From positions 434,001 to 498,000 of the forward strand of contig NZ_JASCRR010000003.1 in NCBI RefSeq assembly GCF_030010215.1: a stretch of DNA of 64,000 nucleotides, in the 5' to 3' direction. The notes under the pieces were generated by a model. That model made no database searches. It saw only the letters and a list, made by a program, of their open reading frames with translations, and had not been told where the DNA came from. Source of the DNA: Tianweitania sp. UT-5YL-CI-8 (GTDB lineage Bacteria > Pseudomonadota > Alphaproteobacteria > Rhizobiales > Rhizobiaceae). The stretch's first letter is position 1. Each line of letters opens with the position of its first letter. The position numbers were made by a program, and so were the translations under genes. Positions 9,108-19,300 of the stretch are shown piece after piece.

Positions 9108-9344
9108 GATTTTACAATCCGTTGCCGCGACGCGAACGATATCTGTCGCCTCGGCATCTTTTCTTCGCTGCGGTCAGTCATATATAATGGATGGGTAGGA
9201 CAGCCTACAAGAAGGACACTCATCAAGAGTGCCGAGACTACCTCGCAGCTTTGGATTGGCACGGTTCGTCCGGAAATCGCAAGCGGCTGTGGTCCGTTCA
9301 ACTCGTCTCCGCCATCAAGAGCGGAGACTACGGGAGACGCCGAT

Positions 9345-9977
9345 ATGGATGCCGTGATCAAGAAGCTGATGCCGAAGTCAGCCTATCTGGAAAAGCCTGC
9401 CACCGACCGCCCCAGCCAGGAAGAGGTCGAGGCCGCCGTACACACATTGCTACGCTGGACCGGCGACAACCCGAACCGTGAAGGGCTGGTCGATACGCCG
9501 CGCCGCGTTGCGAAGGCCTACCGCGAGATGTTCGGCGGCTACGACATGAACCCCGCCGACGAACTCGGCCGGACCTTCGAAGAGGTAGCCGGCTATGACG
9601 ATCTGGTGATCGTGCGCGATATCCAGTTCCATTCCCACTGCGAGCACCACATGGTGCCGATCATCGGCAAGGCGCATGTCGGCTATCTCCCCGACGGCAA
9701 GGTGGTGGGGCTGTCCAAAATCGCCCGCGTGGTCGACATCTTCGCTCATCGCCTGCAGACCCAGGAAGCGATGACCGCGCAGATTGCTGGAGTCATCCAG
9801 GATGTGCTAAATCCGCGCGGCGTTGCCGTCATGATCGAGGCCGAGCATATGTGCATGGCTATGCGCGGCATTCGCAAACAAGGGTCCTCGACCCTGACAT
9901 CCACCTTCACCGGCGTTTTCCGGGACACCCCCGAAGAGCAGGTCCGGTTCGTCACCATGGTGCGCGCTGGCGTCTGA
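9345..9977 (+). CDS. folE: GTP cyclohydrolase I
   Basis: Converts GTP to dihydroneopterin triphosphate, the first step of tetrahydrofolate synthesis. The 210-residue protein carries the Zn and active-site motifs [10 protein letters not shown] and [11 protein letters not shown], and [13 protein letters not shown] near the N-terminus. The ATG at 9345 follows GGGAGA; the frame runs open far upstream without homology. A possible promoter with TATAAT (about 9182-9190) lies about 155 bp upstream. hisI follows 39 bp downstream in the same direction. Confidence 0.97.
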   Translation: MDAVIKKLMPKSAYLEKPATDRPSQEEVEAAVHTLLRWTGDNPNREGLVDTPRRVAKAYREMFGGYDMNPADELGRTFEEVAGYDDLVIVRDIQFHSHCEHHMVPIIGKAHVGYLPDGKVVGLSKIARVVDIFAHRLQTQEAMTAQIAGVIQDVLNPRGVAVMIEAEHMCMAMRGIRKQGSSTLTSTFTGVFRDTPEEQVRFVTMVRAGV

Positions 9978-10016
9978 CCCTATGGGTCCCGGCCGGCGCC
10001 TCTACAGGAGCCGGCA

Positions 10017-10472
10017 ATGGCCGCCATCGCTTTCGACAAAAGCTCGACCGACAAGAAGCAGCTGGAAGAAGGCACGTCGTTTACGCCGCGCTTCGATGCC
10101 GGCGGGCTCGTGACCGCCGTCGTTACTGATACGGCCGACGGCATGCTTTTGATGGTCGCGCATATGAATGCCGAAGCGCTGGCGCTGACGCTCGAAACGG
10201 GCATCGCCCATTATTGGTCGCGTTCCCGCAACGCTTTGTGGAAGAAGGGCGAAACCTCCGGCAATCTGCAGACGGTGGTCGAAATCCGCACCGATTGCGA
10301 CCAGGACGCCGTCTGGCTGCGCGTTCAGGTCGCGGGCCACGATGCCACCTGCCATACCGGCCGCCGCTCCTGCTTTTACCGGAAGATCAGAGTTTTTGGG
10401 GGTTCTGCTGTGCTGTCGGATGACGGCAGCGCTCCCTTGTTCGATGCCGACGAGACCTACCGCAAAAGCTGA
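10017..10472 (+). CDS. hisI: Phosphoribosyl-AMP cyclohydrolase
   Basis: Opens the purine ring of phosphoribosyl-AMP in histidine biosynthesis. The 151-residue single-domain enzyme (no HisE fusion) has the family motifs [30 protein letters not shown], the metal-binding TDCDQDAVW and [10 protein letters not shown]. The ATG at 10017 follows CAGGAG. It lies just after folE, a common arrangement in this group, although the pathways differ. It converges with ccmC. Confidence 0.96.
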   Translation: MAAIAFDKSSTDKKQLEEGTSFTPRFDAGGLVTAVVTDTADGMLLMVAHMNAEALALTLETGIAHYWSRSRNALWKKGETSGNLQTVVEIRTDCDQDAVWLRVQVAGHDATCHTGRRSCFYRKIRVFGGSAVLSDDGSAPLFDADETYRKS

Positions 10473-10518
10473 GCGAATCAGCGCTTAACGACAAAAGTCC
10501 GCTCGTTCGAAGAAGAGG

Positions 10519-11280
10519 CTATCCGCGCTGGCGCTCTGCCCGACGCGCCGCGATCTGGCGCATTGCCATCACACGCCGACGCAGGATTTCGGTACGCATC
10601 GCCATCAGGTGCAGCGTAAAGAACAGCAGCGACATGCCGACAGCCATGACCAACAGTGGCCATAGCAGGCTCGGATGGATGGTCGGGCCGTCCAGCCGGA
10701 AGACCGATGCCGGCTGGTGCAGCGTGTTCCACCAGTCGACGGAAAACTTGATGATCGGCACGTTGATGAAGCCAACCAGCGTGATGACCGCAGCAGCCCG
10801 CGCCGACCGCGCCGGATCGTCCAGCGCCCGGGCCAGCGCTATGATCCCGAGATACATCAGAAACAGCACGAAGACCGAGGTCAAACGCGCATCCCACACC
10901 CACCAGGTCCCCCACATCGGCTTTCCCCAGATCGAACCGGTGAGCAGTGCCAGCGCGGTGAACGTCGCCCCGATCGGAGCCGCTGATTTGAGCGCCACGT
11001 CCGCGAGCGGATGCCGCCAGACCAGCGTGCCGAGTGCCGCTACCGCCATGAGCGAGTAGCACATCATCGAAAGCCACGCGAAGGGTACGTGGATATACAT
11101 GATGCGCACGGTGGAGCCCTGCTGGTAGTCCACCGGAGCGGTGAAGCCGAGATAGAGGCCAATTGCGATGACCAGAACGGACGCGCCCGCGAGCCACGGC
11201 ACGACTGTATCGGCAAGGCTCAGAAAGCGCGTCGGATTGGCAAGATCGGAAAAGCGCCAGGAGGAGGTCGTCTCGGTCAT
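10519..11280 (-). CDS. ccmC: Heme exporter protein CcmC (cytochrome c maturation)
   Basis: A 253-residue inner-membrane protein with six predicted helices and the tryptophan-rich heme-handling motif WGTWWVWDARLTS, characteristic of CcmC. It delivers heme to CcmE for c-type cytochrome assembly. Conserved histidines flank the motif (YIHVPFAW and TIHPSLLW). I chose the ATG at 11280 (MTETTSSWRF) over a codon at 11289. Unusually, no ccmA, ccmB, ccmD or ccmG is adjacent: ndvA lies upstream and hisI converges from downstream. Confidence 0.93.
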   Translation of the reverse strand: MTETTSSWRFSDLANPTRFLSLADTVVPWLAGASVLVIAIGLYLGFTAPVDYQQGSTVRIMYIHVPFAWLSMMCYSLMAVAALGTLVWRHPLADVALKSAAPIGATFTALALLTGSIWGKPMWGTWWVWDARLTSVFVLFLMYLGIIALARALDDPARSARAAAVITLVGFINVPIIKFSVDWWNTLHQPASVFRLDGPTIHPSLLWPLLVMAVGMSLLFFTLHLMAMRTEILRRRVMAMRQIAARRAERQRG

Positions 11281-11339
11281 GGCTCTCAATATCCCGATGC
11301 GCTAGGCGCAATCAACTCCTTGCGCAATCAACCAAAAGA

Positions 11340-11362
11340 AAGGCCGGCGTGAAGCCGGCCTT
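11340..11362 (-). terminator. Intrinsic terminator of ndvA
   Basis: A perfect 9-bp stem (AAGGCCGGC / GCCGGCCTT) encloses a 5-nt loop. On the minus strand it is followed by the T-rich TCTTTTG. It sits 24 bp after the ndvA stop codon and upstream of ccmC, so it should end the ndvA transcript. Confidence 0.8.
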
Positions 11363-11385
11363 CGGTAGATTTCTATGAAGTGGGA

Positions 11386-13158
11386 TCAGGCCGCTTCGTC
11401 ATGCTGGACATGGGTGACGCGGCGAACCTTATCGTCGTCCAGCAGACCGCCGGCGCGCAGCAGAGAGGCAAACCGTCCGCTCTGGTTCGACAGTTCATCG
11501 AAGCCGCCCATCTCGATGATCTCGCCCTTGTCCATGAAGATGACCAGATCGGCATCGCGAACCGTGGTGAGACGATGGGCGATGACGAATGTCGTGCGTC
11601 CCTGGCGAAGCCCATCGATAGCGTCCTTCACCTGGTTTTCAGTCTCGACGTCGAGCGCGCTCGTCGCCTCGTCCAGCACCAAGATCGGCGCAGACTTCAG
11701 GATCGCGCGGGCAATGGCGATGCGCTGGCGTTCCCCACCCGAGAGCTGACCGCCACGATCGCCGACGATCGTGTCATAACCTTCGCTCTTGTTGAGGATG
11801 AAGTCCTGCGCTGCCGCGGCCTGGGCAGCGGCATGGACTTCCTCGTAGGTCGCCGTGGCGCGGCCGACGCGGATATTCTCTTCAATCGAACGATTCAGCA
11901 GACCGGCGTCCTGGAAGACGGTGGCGATCGAGTGACGCAGCGAACGCTTCGACACGGTGCGCGTATCGATGCCGTCGATCAGGATCCGGCCGGAGTCGGG
12001 CGTATAAACCCTCTGCAGCAGGTTGATGATCGTCGTCTTCCCCGCCCCCGTGGGGCCGACAATAGCGACCGTCTGACCGGCGGACACTTCGAACGAGACG
12101 TCAGATGCGCCCTGTCCCGAGTTCGGGAAACGGAAGTTGACATTTTCAAAGCGCACATGGCCGGTCACGTTCTCCAGCTCGCGCAGGCCTTCCTGTTCCT
12201 CGCTCTCGGACGACTCATCCTCGAAGCGGTAGAACTCTTCCAGCTTGGCACGCGAGTCGAAGATCTGGTTGGCGAAGTTCGAAACCTGGTCGAGGCGCGA
12301 AATCAGCAGGGTCGCAAAACCGATGAAGGCAACGACATCGCCAATTTTCAGCTGACCGAGGCTGACCAGCCAGGCACCGATGAGCAGGATGATCATCATC
12401 GACACGGTCGAAGCCAGACGATGCATGGCAGAAGCCAAGGCCCACCAGTCGAGCACCGGGTTCTGGGCATCGATCAGCGACCGCACATAGGTCTTCAGCG
12501 CCTCAGCCTCATGGCCGATTCGGTTGTAGCTCTGCAGCACGGCGACATTGGTGATCGAATCAGACACGTGCGAGAAGACACGATGGTGGTGTTGCTCGAC
12601 GGAAGCCTGACCTTCCTTGGTTTTGCGAATAACCAGACGGCTGATGGCGAAGTAGACGACACCCAGCACTCCAAGCACCGCAGTCATGCGAACATCCAAA
12701 GACAGTGCGGTGGGCACCAAAAGCAGCAAGGCGACGGCAGTGGCCAAGTGCGTACGCATGAACTCAAGCCACAGCGCAAACAGCGCGTCCATGGCGCGGA
12801 TCAACGTGTGCAGCGAATTCGAGGTGCCGCGCCTGTGATGCCATGAAAGCGGCATGGTGATCATCCGCTCGAAGGAGTTTGACAACACCTGTCCGCGCAT
12901 GGAGTGCGCGACACGGTCTGCGCCACGCGCAACCCAGACGAAAGCGACGATGTTGAAGGCGCCGAACCCGGCCCACAAAGCCATCGTCGGAAACACATCG
13001 GTCTTGTCGGTTATGGCGTCGATGATCCGGCCGAACAAGATTGGTTCAGCGATCGTGACGATCGCCAGCACAATGTTGGCAGCGCAAATCAGAGCGACTT
13101 TCGACCCGTCAGCGGAGAGGTACCGCAAGGCTCGGGTATAAACCTGTAACAATGACAC
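11386..13158 (-). CDS. ndvA: Cyclic beta-1,2-glucan ABC exporter NdvA
   Basis: A 590-residue fused exporter half-transporter. Residues 1-320 form six membrane helices with the conserved SWHHRRGTSNSLHTLIRAMDA-type region of glucan exporters, and residues about 335-590 the ATPase (Walker A GPTGAGKT, signature LSGGERQR, Walker B ILVLDEATSALD). It moves cyclic beta-1,2-glucan from cytoplasm to periplasm, where the glucan supports osmoadaptation and host interaction in rhizobia and Brucella. The start is GTG at 13158. It lies 231 bp downstream of ndvB on the same strand, so synthesis and export genes are adjacent. Confidence 0.95.
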   Translation of the reverse strand: MSLLQVYTRALRYLSADGSKVALICAANIVLAIVTIAEPILFGRIIDAITDKTDVFPTMALWAGFGAFNIVAFVWVARGADRVAHSMRGQVLSNSFERMITMPLSWHHRRGTSNSLHTLIRAMDALFALWLEFMRTHLATAVALLLLVPTALSLDVRMTAVLGVLGVVYFAISRLVIRKTKEGQASVEQHHHRVFSHVSDSITNVAVLQSYNRIGHEAEALKTYVRSLIDAQNPVLDWWALASAMHRLASTVSMMIILLIGAWLVSLGQLKIGDVVAFIGFATLLISRLDQVSNFANQIFDSRAKLEEFYRFEDESSESEEQEGLRELENVTGHVRFENVNFRFPNSGQGASDVSFEVSAGQTVAIVGPTGAGKTTIINLLQRVYTPDSGRILIDGIDTRTVSKRSLRHSIATVFQDAGLLNRSIEENIRVGRATATYEEVHAAAQAAAAQDFILNKSEGYDTIVGDRGGQLSGGERQRIAIARAILKSAPILVLDEATSALDVETENQVKDAIDGLRQGRTTFVIAHRLTTVRDADLVIFMDKGEIIEMGGFDELSNQSGRFASLLRAGGLLDDDKVRRVTHVQHDEAA

Positions 13159-13350
13159 CGCGTTACTCCGTCAATCTGCCATTGTGCGCTGCAAAATCGC
13201 AACACACACCTAGCTATTGGCTTAGAAGAACACAATGCGCAGATGATGATGACGTTCACATTTTCTGAACAAAACATAGCAACGCCGCGTAATCTGCCGT
13301 GATCACGTAACGGTTTGAGAAGTAACGAAAAATTCCGGATCGATACAATC

Positions 13351-13381
13351 GCGTAACACCTGCGCCACGCAAGTGTTACGC
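13351..13381 (-). terminator. Hairpin after ndvB
   Basis: GCGTAACAC and GTGTTACGC form a 9-bp perfect stem around a 13-nt loop, a few bases after the ndvB stop. No T-run follows, so it may be an mRNA-stabilising or Rho-assisted end rather than a classical terminator. A second hairpin (ACGCCCG/CGGGCGT, 13392-13409) overlaps the ndvB stop codon. The rest of the 231-bp gap should contain the ndvA promoter, which I could not place. Confidence 0.4.
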
Positions 13382-13389
13382 CTTGGTCG

Positions 13390-16300
13390 TTACGCCCGCT
13401 TTCGGGCGTTAGGCAGACGTACCGTGACGTCGAACTCGCCCGACCCTTGCAACGCAAAACCGTCAGCTTCCGCAGCTTTGCCGGCAACCTCCACAGCCAT
13501 AGCCGTGGTGGTGCTATCGCGCACGACCCGCAACCTGTAGATGCCGTCGGCCACCTTAAGCGTTGCGGAATAGCCATCCCAATGGCTTGGAATCCTGGGC
13601 GTCAGGGTGATCCGGTCTCCTTTGCGGCCGATGCCGAGGATACCCTCGACGCCCGCGCGGTACATCCAGCCGGCGGAACCGGTGTACCAGGTCCAGCCGC
13701 CCCTGCCCTTCTTGAAGTCTTCGCCATAAACATCGGCTGCAACGACATAGGGTTCCACGCGGTAGCGCTCCGCCTCCGCCTCGTCCGGCGCATGATTGAC
13801 CGGATTGAGCATGGCGAAGCAGCGATAGGCGTCGTCGACCCGCCCCATTTCGGCGAGCGCGATGACGAACCACGTGGCAGCATGGGTATACTGGCCGCCA
13901 TTCTCACGCACGCCTGGCGGATAGCTCTTAATGTAGCCGGGATCCTGCTCTGTTCCCGAAAAGGGCGGCGTGAACAGCTTGATGGCCTTGGCTTCTTCGT
14001 CGACGAGCTTTTCGAACACCTGCTCGATGGCAATCTTGGCCCGCTCAGGGTCACCTTGGCCAGACAGGACGCTCCAAGACTGCGCGATGGAGTCGATCTG
14101 GCACTCGTCCGCGGCGTGCGAGCCCAAAGGCGTGCCGTCGTCGAAGCTGCCGCGGCGATACCATTGACCATCCCAGGCGGTGGTTTCGATGGCGATCTTC
14201 AGCCGTGCGGCATGGTCTTTCCACCGCTTGGCATTGGCCTTGTCGCCTCGCTCTCGCCCGATGACGCCGAAATCGCCGAGCGTCTTGAGCAGGAACCAGG
14301 CAAGCCATACGCTTTCGCCCTTCCCCTTCTCGCCCACGCGGTTCATGCCGTCGTTCCAATCGCCGCCCAGGATCAGGGGGATGCCGGCATCGCTGCTGCG
14401 CTGCATGGCCAGCGCAAGAGCGCGCACGCAATGGTCGTAGACGGACACGCTCTCCTCGCTGACCTGCGGCGTGAAGAAAGAATCGTGCTCGCCTTCCTGG
14501 AGCGCCTCGCCCTCGATGAAGGGCACCTGCTCATCCAACAACGAGCGGTCGCCGGTCACATCGACGTAGCGGGCGACGCCATAAGCGAGCCAAACCACGT
14601 CGTCGGAGATCATGGTGCGGACACCGGCACCTGTTTTTGGCAGCCACCAATGCTGCACGTCACCTTCCTTGAACTGCCGGCGTGCGGCGTTCAGGATCTG
14701 GTCTCGCGCCAGCGAGGGGTCGTGCAGAAGCAGCGATAGCGTGTCCTGCAACTGGTCGCGGAACCCGAAGGCGCCGCTTGCCTGGTAGAATGCCGAGCGC
14801 GCCCGGATGCGGCACGCAAGCGCCTGGTAGGGCAGCCAGCGATTGACCATGGCATCGAATGCCTTGTCGGGCGTTTCGACCTGCAAGGTGCCGAGAAACG
14901 TGTCCCATTCGCGGGCAATCGATGTCAGCCTCTCGTCGAAGCTCTCCGCGCGATGCCGCTCGACGAGTTTCGCCGCTTCGGCTTCGGAACCGGCGTCGCC
15001 GAGAAGCCACAGCAAATCCACCGAACCGCCCGCGGGCACCTCCACCTCACGCGCCAGCGCAGAGCAAATGTCGTCGCCGGCCTCGACCTTATTGGACAAA
15101 TCCTTGCCGGCGAGAACCGCAATCGGAGCGTCGATGGAACCATCGGCGCCGATGAATTCGCGGCGGTCGCTGGTCACGCTCTGTGAGGTTGAGTCGCTCG
15201 CCATAAAGGCAAACCGGTCGCCATAGTCAGGGCTGTATGGGTTGCGGGCCAAAAGGACGCCATGTTCGGCATCGTAGGTCGGGACGATGGCCGGTCCCGA
15301 CCGCGCGCGGTTGGTGCCGAGCACCCACTCGGCATAAAGATAGACCTTCAGCCGAACGGGCAACGCGCCGGCATTGGCCAGCCTGAGCCGCGAAACGCGC
15401 ACTGGATCGGTCTGATCGACCACATGGGTCAGGTCCATGGTGAGATTGCCGCGCCGGGCATGGAACGTCGAATAGCCCTGCCCGTGCCGCGCCTCATAGG
15501 TCATGGCCGGATCGCGGACGACCGAGGCCAGCGGCGAGAACGCGCGGGTGCCGGCATGATCGAAGATGAACACGCCCTCGCCCGGACGGTTGACGACAGG
15601 ATCGTTTGACCACGGCGTCAACTGGTAGTCACGGCTGTTGCGGCTCCATGTGAAGCTTGCACCTTCGGCCGAAACGTGGAAGCCGAAAGACGCGTTCGAG
15701 ATGATATTGACCCAGGGCTGCGGTGTGCAGCGACTGCCCGCGAGGCGCACGACATATTCCGCACCGCCCTTGTCGAAGCCGCCGAAGCCGTTCCAGTAGT
15801 CCAGGCCGCTGCCGTCCGCGTGACGCGCCTGCGGCTGGAATGCGGGGACGACGGCGCGGCTCTCACCAGCTGTCGCGGCCTGTGCTGCCTGCGCGGTTTC
15901 GCGAAGCTGAACCGCTGCCATTTCCGCACGCTCAATCTGGTCGAAGATGCGGCCGTTGCGCGTATGCAGCGCCACTTGTGCTACACCGAGCAACGTCTTG
16001 TAGGTCGCCTCGTCCATCAGGTCGCGGCGTACAGCGAAGATATGTTGCCGTGGTCCGAGCTCGCCGCCACGCAGACGGCTGTTTTCGCATTGGAACTCGA
16101 TCGCCTGCTGCAGATCCTGCACATAGGACGATGCCTGCTCGTTGACGATGACGAGGTCGAAGACCAATCCGCGCGACCGGATATATTCCTGGAAACGCAG
16201 CGCCTGACTGACGATCTCGATGTCGGCGACGTCGTCGATCCGAAGCGCGAAGATCGGATGGTCTCCCGAAATGCTCACCGGCCACAGGTCGGATTGGCGG

Positions 16301-19300
16301 CCGAGGCCCGAGGCAATGGTTTCCGCCGGCACTCTGAGCGAAGAATCCGGGTACAGCAGATAGCGCGCCAGCTTCTGCACATTGGCTGCGTCGGTGAGCG
16401 TGATGCCCATATGACGGGTCTGCACCTGCGAGCGTGTCCAGGCCAGCATGGCCTGCCGCGAGAAACTCTCGGGATGGTCGAGACGCGCAACGGCCTCCTC
16501 GACTTCCTTCCGTTCAGCGCCGACCACGCTCCAGAACGTCAGCGAGACCTTCTTGTTTGCCGGAACGCGCACACGTCGCCGCAGCGAAGCGATCGGATCG
16601 AGCGTGAAGCCGGACTGTCCATCGAGCTTGGCGCCTTTATCGAACGCGGCAGGATTGGCGATGCTCCGTCCACGTCCGATGAAGGCGCGGCGGTCGGTTT
16701 CTACCTCGGTGTCTCGCGCCAGGCCCGACAGGTCGGTGACGAAATGTGCGAAGACGGCCGAGGGCTCGCTCGAAGAGCGTTTGCGCCGCTCCGCGATGAT
16801 TGTGCTTCCATTGTCGACGATATCCGTTTCCACGAACATCTTGGAAAAGGCGGGATGCGCCTGGTCGGCGGCTTCGGGCGCAAGCACGAGTTCTGTATAC
16901 GACGTCACCTCGATATGCCGGTCGACGGATGTGTCGTTCCAGATGGTGACCCGGCGAGCCTCGCCATTGCCTTCCGAGACGACGATGCATTCCACCTCCG
17001 AACGCACCTTGCCGACCACCTTCACGAAACTGGCCTTGTCGTCGGAGAAGTAGGTCTGCGACTGCTCGCCATCTGCCTTTTTCGGCTGGCTTGTCGCCGA
17101 CCACCACTCCCCGCTATCGGTGTCGCGCAGGAATATGTAGCTGCCCATACGGTCTTCGGTCGGGTCGGCCTGCCAGCGTGTGACGGCGACCTCGTTCCAG
17201 CGGCTGTAGCCGGAGCCAGTGGCGGTGACCATGACCGAATAGCGGCCATTGGACATGAGGCTGGTCGATCGCAGCGAGTGGCTTGGGTTGAGGATGATCC
17301 GCGTGTCGCCGGAATGGTCGTCCATGTCGACCTTGGTGCGCTCGTCGGCTTCCGTGCGTACAGTGGCCGCCGGAATGTTGCGCGGCGCTTTTTCCTGCAG
17401 CAACAACTCGGCTGCCTCGATCACCGGATCGCTGTGGAAACGGTCGCGCAGCCGGCCCTCGAAGATCACATTCGCAACAGCCGCGATGGTCATGCCTTGA
17501 TGGTGTGCATAGTAGTTGTAAACGACCGCATGGTCGGTGCCCTCGGGCACCCGCTGCGGCGTGTAGTCGACGGCGTCGTAATAGCCATGGCGGCCGAGAG
17601 CGCCCACGGCACGCAACCGCTTGAGGTTCTGCACGGCTTCGTGCGGCATGAACTGCGCGGCCAGTACCGTCGCATAGGGCGCAATGACGGTGTTCTCGGC
17701 CAGACCGCGCTTGAGGCCCAGACCCGGCACGCCGAAATTGGTGTACTGGTAGTTCATCTCGCGGTCGCGGCCATTATAGGCGGCTTCCGAGATACCCCAC
17801 GGAATGCCCTTGGAGCGTCCGTACTGGATCTGCCTGCGGATGATCAGCTTGCTCGTCTGGTTGAGCAGACCGCCCTGCGGCTCCTTCATTACCAATGGCG
17901 GCATCAGATATTCGAACATCGAGCCGGACCAGGACATCAATGCGCCTTGGAAGCCGATCTCCACGATCGGGCGGCCCAAGCGGAACCAATGCTCGGTGGG
18001 AAGATCGCCCTTGGCGATAGCAAAAAGGCTGGTCAGGCGTGCTTCCGACGCCATGAGATCGTAGCAGCTCTCGTCAAGCTGATGCTCTTCAACCCTGTAG
18101 CCGATGGACAGAAGCTTGCGTTCCTGCCGAAGCAGAAAGGAGAAATCCATCTCGAAGGCGAATTTGCGCGAACGCTCCCGAAGCTCCAGAAGCTTTGCCC
18201 GCAGTGTCTCTACCGCCCGGTCGTCGGCGTGCGAATCCTTGAGATGCGCTTCGCAGGTGGCTGCGAGCCGCCCTGCCCAATCAGCCAGGATCTCACTGCG
18301 GGAAGATGCCATTTCGGTATGGATAGCGCTGGCCAGCTTGCGGATTTCGCCGGCAAGCACGGTCAGGTTGATGGTGCGGATCGACGCCATTTCCGGCGCC
18401 GACTTGATCGTCAGCACCGAGCGGCGCATGCCGTCGAGCCGGTCGCTCAGCCTTTGACGCAGCGGACGAAGCTGGCGCCGGTCGTCGGGCAGGTCCGCAA
18501 GGCTCTCCTCGAGGATCGCCACGACATCGAGAACCCCATCGAAATCGCCCTGCAGGTGCACGGAAGGCGTTTCCGCCCATTCGGCGCAGGCTGCTGCAAC
18601 CGCCACGAGATGGCCAGCGAGATTGCCGCTGTCGACCGCCGACACGTAGAGCGGATACATCGGGCGAAGCGTGTTGGTCTCATACCAGTTGTAGAGATGC
18701 CCCTTGTAGCGCTCCATGCGCTCGATGGTGGTCACCGTCTTGTCAATGCGGTCCACCGCTTCGGTCAAGCTGATCCAGCCGAAATCGCGCGCCGAGACCA
18801 CCGACAGGAGATAGACGCCGACATTGGTGGGCGAAGTGCGCTGCGCCAAGGCAGGCACCGGATTTTCCTGGAAATTGTCCGGCGGCAGGTGGTTCTGGTC
18901 CTCGGTCGTCAGGCTCTCGAAATAATGCCAGGTCCGACGCGCCACGATGCGCAGCGCGTTCATGTCGCCTTGCGACAGGATGAGCCTGTCCTCGGTCTCG
19001 GCCGAACGGCTGACGAGCCAGGCGAAGGCGGGCGACCCGGCCCAGAAGATGGCGAAGAAGAAGCCGACAAAGGCGCCGGTGGAATCGGCAGCGACCGGGA
19101 TCAGCAGACCGATAATGGCGATGACGACAGCGCCATACATCATCGAATAATAATCGCTGACGCCGCTGCCGCTTGACTTGTGCGCCTGCGAGGCCGTGCG
19201 CCATTCCAGCATGTTCTTGCGGCTGACGAAGAGCCTGTAGAGGGTACGGATGATCGCATCGGCCATCATCCAGGCCTGATGCGCGATGAGCACCACCTTC

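Noticed and set aside
8742-9344. Upstream extension of folE by about 200 codons
   Set aside because: The extension overlaps the scaffold gene on the opposite strand and has no homology; the ATG at 9345 has a good ribosome-binding site.
10478-11311. Second open frame on the minus strand over ccmC
   Set aside because: It shares the region with ccmC in another frame but lacks membrane helices and the WGTWWVWD motif.
13351-13409. Possible CRISPR-like or attachment-site repeats after ndvB
   Set aside because: They are simple hairpins, not direct repeats, and no integrase or tRNA is near.
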